A stretch of DNA of 64,000 nt, from NCBI RefSeq assembly GCF_029960665.1, contig NZ_JASBRB010000012.1:39130-103129 (forward strand). Direction: 5' to 3'. The stretch comes from Pseudarthrobacter sp. AL07. GTDB lineage: Bacteria > Actinomycetota > Actinomycetes > Actinomycetales > Micrococcaceae. This document shows, piece by piece, positions 60,364-64,000 of the stretch; position 1 is the first letter of the stretch; each line of letters begins with the position of its first letter. The translations under genes and the position numbers were made by a program. The notes beneath the pieces are model-generated. The model saw only the letters and a list, made by a program, of their open reading frames with translations, had not been told where the DNA came from and did no database searches.

Positions 60364-61586
60364 CAGATCACCTCCACTTTGTGCACCCATTTGGTCTGCA
60401 GTACCCCCGGCCGGCCGGGGGCGATGATCCGTGCCGGATAACCGTGGTCAAGGTTCAGCGGCGCGCCGTTGAGTTCGAGCGCCAACAAGGTCATGTCGTC
60501 CTGGCTGTACGCGGCGGGCATGAAGGAGCGCCCGTACACGCCGCCCTTCTCCATGCTGGAAATCTGCAATCCGGCGTCCGCGGGCGCCCCTACCAAGGCC
60601 ATCAGGTCCCGAATCCGGACACCACGCCATTGGGCGCCCTGACTCCACCCCTCCACGCAGGCGATGGGCAGTCCGTAGCTGTGCTGGGGCAAGGCAGCCA
60701 GCTGGGACAGCGTCAGCGTCTTCTGCACCGGTCCCGAGGACACGGTCAGCACCCAGTCGGGGGCCAGCGCAGCGCCCTCAACACCGGCCTGGGCCGCCGT
60801 CCGGTTGACCGGTACCCCCTGCGGCCCCGCGTCCATCCGGCGCGGTGCGAAGAGGTTCAGGCCCGCCAGCCAAGCGACCGACTGGCCCGCCGTCGTCAGA
60901 ACGACGACGCCGGTACCGGCGGTCATTGCCGCCAAGAACCCCCTGCGGCTCCACCCGGGCCTGGTGGCAGGCGCCATGGCAGCCGGAACCGTATCGGGCT
61001 CCGGCGCCGCTTCAGCAGCCTCACCCGCGATGGCGGAAGCCTCCGACCGGCGGCTCCAGTGCGCCCGGATGAGCGGCAGCTTGACTGCAATGTGCAAGGC
61101 CAGCGAGCCAATGATCACCCAGCCCAGCCAATAGTGGACGTCCTTGAAGGAAAACGGCCAGGGATACCACTGGAAGGTGTTGAGCAATCCGATGGTGACT
61201 TCCACCAGAGAGGCGGACACGAAGAGGGCAATCGAGCCCCGCTCCAGGGCGTGCACCACCGATTTCAGCGGCGGCCAACGCAACAGTTCGGGAAAAACGG
61301 ACCAAAGCTTGGCTGCCAGCAGCGGGATGGAGGCTATCCCGGTGGTGACGTGAATGCCCTGTGTAGCCGCGTACACCCACACCGGACGGGTCGGTAATAA
61401 CATCCAGCCGGGCGGATCCTGCAGGAGGTGGCTGAAGAGTCCGGTCAAGAAGCAGACCGTGAACGCCATGCCAAGCCAGCGGCCCAACACAACTGTCAGG
61501 CGTTTGCTCCGCAAGCGGGAGGAAAACCGTCCGTTCACCGCCTCCATCCGCTGCTGGAGGAGGGTGGTCAATCTGTCCATACTCAC
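60363..61586 (-). CDS. Molybdopterin oxidoreductase fused to N-terminal membrane domain
   Basis: The 407-residue protein has four N-terminal helices (residues ~36-175) with several His (LFSHLLQD, QGIHVTTGI, ALHIAVKLP) like a cytochrome b561-type domain. A charged cytoplasmic loop with the twin-arginine motif WSRRGFLAAMTAG (about residue 213) follows, then a fifth helix and an external sulfite-oxidase-type domain with the Mo ligand Cys in LPIACVEGWSQGAQWRGV. This layout suggests Sec insertion of the first helices and Tat export of the catalytic domain. Start GTG 61586 or ATG 61580. Likely an oxidoreductase with unknown substrate. Confidence 0.88.
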   Translation of the reverse strand: MSMDRLTTLLQQRMEAVNGRFSSRLRSKRLTVVLGRWLGMAFTVCFLTGLFSHLLQDPPGWMLLPTRPVWVYAATQGIHVTTGIASIPLLAAKLWSVFPELLRWPPLKSVVHALERGSIALFVSASLVEVTIGLLNTFQWYPWPFSFKDVHYWLGWVIIGSLALHIAVKLPLIRAHWSRRSEASAIAGEAAEAAPEPDTVPAAMAPATRPGWSRRGFLAAMTAGTGVVVLTTAGQSVAWLAGLNLFAPRRMDAGPQGVPVNRTAAQAGVEGAALAPDWVLTVSSGPVQKTLTLSQLAALPQHSYGLPIACVEGWSQGAQWRGVRIRDLMALVGAPADAGLQISSMEKGGVYGRSFMPAAYSQDDMTLLALELNGAPLNLDHGYPARIIAPGRPGVLQTKWVHKVEVI

Positions 61587-61692
61587 ATCAGACCACCGAG
61601 GCCCGTATCCAGTCCCGGGCCAGACCTTACAAAACTCGAACGCTCCTGTGGTTCCATGGCCAACGGGCCTGCGCCCGGTGCAGGATCAAGGG

Positions 61693-63135
61693 GTGAATGA
61701 ATTAACACCCCGCCGCGCGCGGGCCGGCCAGGCTCCCGGGCCGGCGGAGGACAGCCTGGCGGCACACGGGACACCGCGCACCGGCGCCACCGTTGCGGCG
61801 CTGGCGCTGGTGGGATTGTTGGCCGGCTTCGTCTGGTGGACCGTCACCACCGACCCGTCCGCGGAGTGGGTGTCCCCCATTGGCGCGCTGGCGGCATGGG
61901 TACTCTTTCTCCCGGCCGCCCTGATGGCGCGGAAGATGCCCGCCCGGCATGCGGCCGCCGTCGTGCTGCTGGGCTCGGTACTGCTGGGCACCGCGGCGAT
62001 TTCGGCACCGCCGGCCACGAGCAATGACTCCGCCCGCTACGCCTGGGATGGCATCGTCCAGAAGGAGGGAATTAGCCCTTATCGATACGTGCCGGCCGAT
62101 GAGGCTCTTCGGCAGCTGCGACCGGAATGGCTGTTCCAGGACGCCGGACCGGACGGAACCTGCCACACCAACCCCTTTTCGTCCGGCACGGAGACCACCA
62201 CCAACGTTCCCGGCGGCGGCACGCTGTGCACGGGAATCAACCGGCCCTCCGTGCCCACTGTCTATCCGGCCGTGGCGGAGCTGTATTTCCTTGCCGTTCG
62301 GCTCATCCCCGGCGCACAAGTTGGGTTCATTGCCTTCCAGCTGGTCGGGCTGCTGCTGAGCCTGGCCGTGACGGTGCTGTTGCTGACGTTCCTGCGCCGC
62401 ACAGGCCGTCCGGCACACCAGGCAGTGTGGTGGGCCTGGTCCCCGCTGGTAGCCTTCGAAGCCATCAACGGCGCCCACGTGGACACCCTCGGCGCGGCGT
62501 TGGCGCTGGCCGCTGCGTTGCTGCTGGTGGGCCAGCGCACGCTGGGTTCCGGGGCGGCCTTCGGGGCGGCGGTAGCAACCAAGCTTATTCCCGCCATCAG
62601 CGCCCCGGCACTGCTCTACCGCCAGCCGGTCCGCTTCGTCGCTGCGGCCGCTGCCACTTTCGCAGCGTCGTACATTCCGTATGTCCTCGCCAGCGGCTGG
62701 ACGGTACTGGGCTATCTGCCCACTTACCTCAAATCGGAGGGGTACGACGGGCAGGACAGCCCGCGCTTCACACTGTTGAAGCTGGTGCTCCCGGCCAGCT
62801 GGGCGATGCCGGCGGCACTGGTGCTGCTAGTGGGTCTGGCCGTGTATGTGTGGCGGAGCACCGACGCCGCCCGGCCATGGGACGGGCAGGTTTTCATGGT
62901 CGGCGGGACGCTGCTGCTCGTCTCGCCCAGCTACCCGTGGTACGCCTTGCTGCTCCTGCCGTTCGTGGTGCTCAGCCGCCGCTACGAGTTCACCGCCATT
63001 GCCCCCGTACTGGCAATGATGTATTTCACCGGCGCCGAACCATACGGCCAGCTGGTGGCCCGGCTGGGACTGGGCGTCGCCGCCGCACTAATTGTGGTTG
63101 CCACAGCGATGAGACAACGGCGTTCCCCGGGCTGA
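61693..63135 (+). CDS. GT-C-type polyprenol-phosphate mannosyltransferase-like membrane protein
   Basis: This 480-residue membrane protein has about eleven helices. An acidic motif in the first external loop (SNDSARYAWDGIVQKEGISP) and GINRPSVPTVYPAVAELYF are typical of DUF2029/GT87 transferases such as PimE. They use polyprenyl-phosphate-mannose or a similar donor to glycosylate lipids or wall polymers outside the membrane. GTG 61693 is the start used. It is divergent from the oxidoreductase gene with a ~106-bp shared promoter region. Confidence 0.85.
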   Translation: MNELTPRRARAGQAPGPAEDSLAAHGTPRTGATVAALALVGLLAGFVWWTVTTDPSAEWVSPIGALAAWVLFLPAALMARKMPARHAAAVVLLGSVLLGTAAISAPPATSNDSARYAWDGIVQKEGISPYRYVPADEALRQLRPEWLFQDAGPDGTCHTNPFSSGTETTTNVPGGGTLCTGINRPSVPTVYPAVAELYFLAVRLIPGAQVGFIAFQLVGLLLSLAVTVLLLTFLRRTGRPAHQAVWWAWSPLVAFEAINGAHVDTLGAALALAAALLLVGQRTLGSGAAFGAAVATKLIPAISAPALLYRQPVRFVAAAAATFAASYIPYVLASGWTVLGYLPTYLKSEGYDGQDSPRFTLLKLVLPASWAMPAALVLLVGLAVYVWRSTDAARPWDGQVFMVGGTLLLVSPSYPWYALLLLPFVVLSRRYEFTAIAPVLAMMYFTGAEPYGQLVARLGLGVAAALIVVATAMRQRRSPG

Positions 63136-63244
63136 GATGGCAGCGACTTCCGGCTTGGATCCAACGGACTCAACGTTCTCATCCTGCTGCATGACTGTTC
63201 CACCACGAATGAGCGATACGGACAGCAACAAGGGATCCGTGATG

Positions 63245-63898
63245 TCAGGGGTGCTCTACCCAGCAGGCGAGGATGGTGGTGGAGAGCTGGTAGGCCAAGG
63301 CGTTTCGGCTGATGCTTTCCGGGCCCACAGTGTTCGGCAGGTGCGAGGCATCGACGTGCAGGACGAAGTTGTCTTTCTGGAACACGGCCGAGCCGTCTGC
63401 GGTTTCATAGGCCGGGAAGCCCAGGTTTGCCAGGCCTTTGATGGGGGTCGCGTCCTTTGCGAGGGCCTGCATCGCGTCGAAATACTTCCGTGCGGATGCG
63501 GGGTCTGCGGCTTCCTGGACGGAAATATCCAGCGCACCTTCCTGCAGGTGGTAGGTGCAGGTGAAGGTGCTGTCCGCCCAGTGGTTGACGGTGTGCGGGT
63601 CCTCCTTCAGGTCAAGGATGGCGGTGAGCCTTTCCATGGGCTGGTCCCCGCACACCATCTGGGCGGCATCGCTGGGTCCGGCCGGAGTTGCGCCGGGCGT
63701 TGCCGCGGCGCCGCCATGGTGTCCGCTGGCGTTGCTGCCGGAATGTCCCGCGCTCGGCGAAGTTCCCGGTGAGGCCGGCGCTGAAACGTCCGACGGCGGG
63801 TCGGACACCGCATCCACCGACCCCGCCGCAGTAGCGCAGCCGGAGAGCAGCAGAGAGGCGACGGCCAGGGCGGCCAGTGTGTGGTGTCGGTGTGTCAT
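63245..63898 (-). CDS. Secreted lipoprotein, DUF3558-like
   Basis: The 217-residue protein starts with a lipoprotein signal ending LLLSGC (lipidated Cys about residue 21). An ~60-residue Ser/Ala/Gly/His-rich linker follows, then a globular domain with two conserved Cys (QMVCGDQP and TFTCTYHL) and ALACWVEHP-like end (TTILACWVEHP). The fold resembles DUF3558-type actinobacterial lipoproteins. Function is unknown. ATG 63898 lies after a poor ribosome site. It may be co-transcribed with the gene entering from the window's right edge. Confidence 0.8.
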   Translation of the reverse strand: MTHRHHTLAALAVASLLLSGCATAAGSVDAVSDPPSDVSAPASPGTSPSAGHSGSNASGHHGGAAATPGATPAGPSDAAQMVCGDQPMERLTAILDLKEDPHTVNHWADSTFTCTYHLQEGALDISVQEAADPASARKYFDAMQALAKDATPIKGLANLGFPAYETADGSAVFQKDNFVLHVDASHLPNTVGPESISRNALAYQLSTTILACWVEHP

Positions 63899-63942
63899 GT
63901 TGTCCGTCCTTGCCTGTTCCCGCTCCGCAGGAGAGGTCCGTT

Positions 63943-64000
63943 TCAGGCTTTGAGTTTGGCGTAGATGACGTAGTTGTCGTCGAAGAGCCCGGTGGCGGGG
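63943..64000 (-). CDS. 3' end of an unidentified gene
   Basis: The last 18 codons of a minus-strand gene enter from beyond the window, reading TGLFDDNYVIYAKLKA-stop at 63943. The rest is outside. Too little remains for identification. It ends 44 bp before the lipoprotein start, so the two may form an operon. Confidence 0.5.
   Translation of the reverse strand, partial: PATGLFDDNYVIYAKLKA

Noticed and set aside
1..64000. tRNA, rRNA, CRISPR array or riboswitch
   Set aside because: No cloverleaf with conserved T-loop, no regularly spaced direct repeats and no recognisable riboswitch core were seen by eye; a covariance-model scan was not possible.

Overview
The window is GC-rich and reads as the chromosome of an actinobacterium in the Micrococcaceae, close to Arthrobacter or Pseudarthrobacter. 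This is inferred from gene content: a DUF222-HNH gene, a stand-alone LigD-type polymerase, actinobacterial nag genes with a DasR-type operator, bioB followed by a bsaP-like gene, and frequent GTG starts with ATGA overlaps. I found no rRNA, tRNA, CRISPR array or intact transposon.

1-4.2 kb: the 5' end of polA, a thioesterase, a DHFR-family reductase and a pit phosphate transporter with a PHO/MtrA-like box, followed by two decayed gene tails.

4.3-17.7 kb: an envelope island. It holds a DedA protein behind a 26-codon leader, an ABC-2 exporter, a damaged esterase, two small exported proteins, a histidine kinase and an OmpR-type regulator encoded apart and facing each other, a PAP2 phosphatase, an MprF-like protein with a frameshift, and a polysaccharide deacetylase. 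Six promoters here share one 33-nt layout: two CTCAG-like half-sites 11 bp apart, then 11 nt, then a -10-like hexamer. I read this as a self-contained regulon of the local two-component system, probably for defence against cationic peptides or envelope damage.

17.9-37.6 kb: mostly housekeeping and accessory genes. These are a ZIP transporter, a Sua5/YciO protein, LigD-type polymerase, hydrolase, a large LuxR-type ATPase regulator, HrpB helicase, gamma-glutamyltransferase, MFS transporter, EF-G-like GTPase, 2H phosphoesterase-like protein, a frameshifted DUF222-HNH gene, a 5'-3' exonuclease and a histidine phosphatase.

37.8-44.1 kb: a graveyard with a few live genes. A sugar-phosphate catabolic operon (TIM-like isomerase, epimerase, PGDH_C dehydrogenase) is reduced by deletions and frameshifts. 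Remnants of RidA, a serine resolvase and an MFS protein follow. An adenylate kinase, a MerR regulator with a small Cys-rich protein, and a Tat-exported ferritin-like protein are intact.

44.2-50.5 kb: bioB-bsaP, then a divergent GlcNAc regulon (nagB-nagA-IIC against IIB-IIA-GntR) around a perfect 16-bp palindrome. 50.6-53.5 kb: dinB, two damaged genes, a SRPBCC protein and its ArsR regulator.

53.6-63.9 kb: MTA phosphorylase-like and epimerase genes, a second two-component system, GT2, DUF2064 and methyltransferase genes, a Mo oxidoreductase fused to a membrane domain, a GT-C transferase and a lipoprotein. This looks like a biosynthetic cluster of unknown product.

Several genes carry single-base frameshifts, some in G/C runs, so either gene decay or residual sequence errors must be considered.
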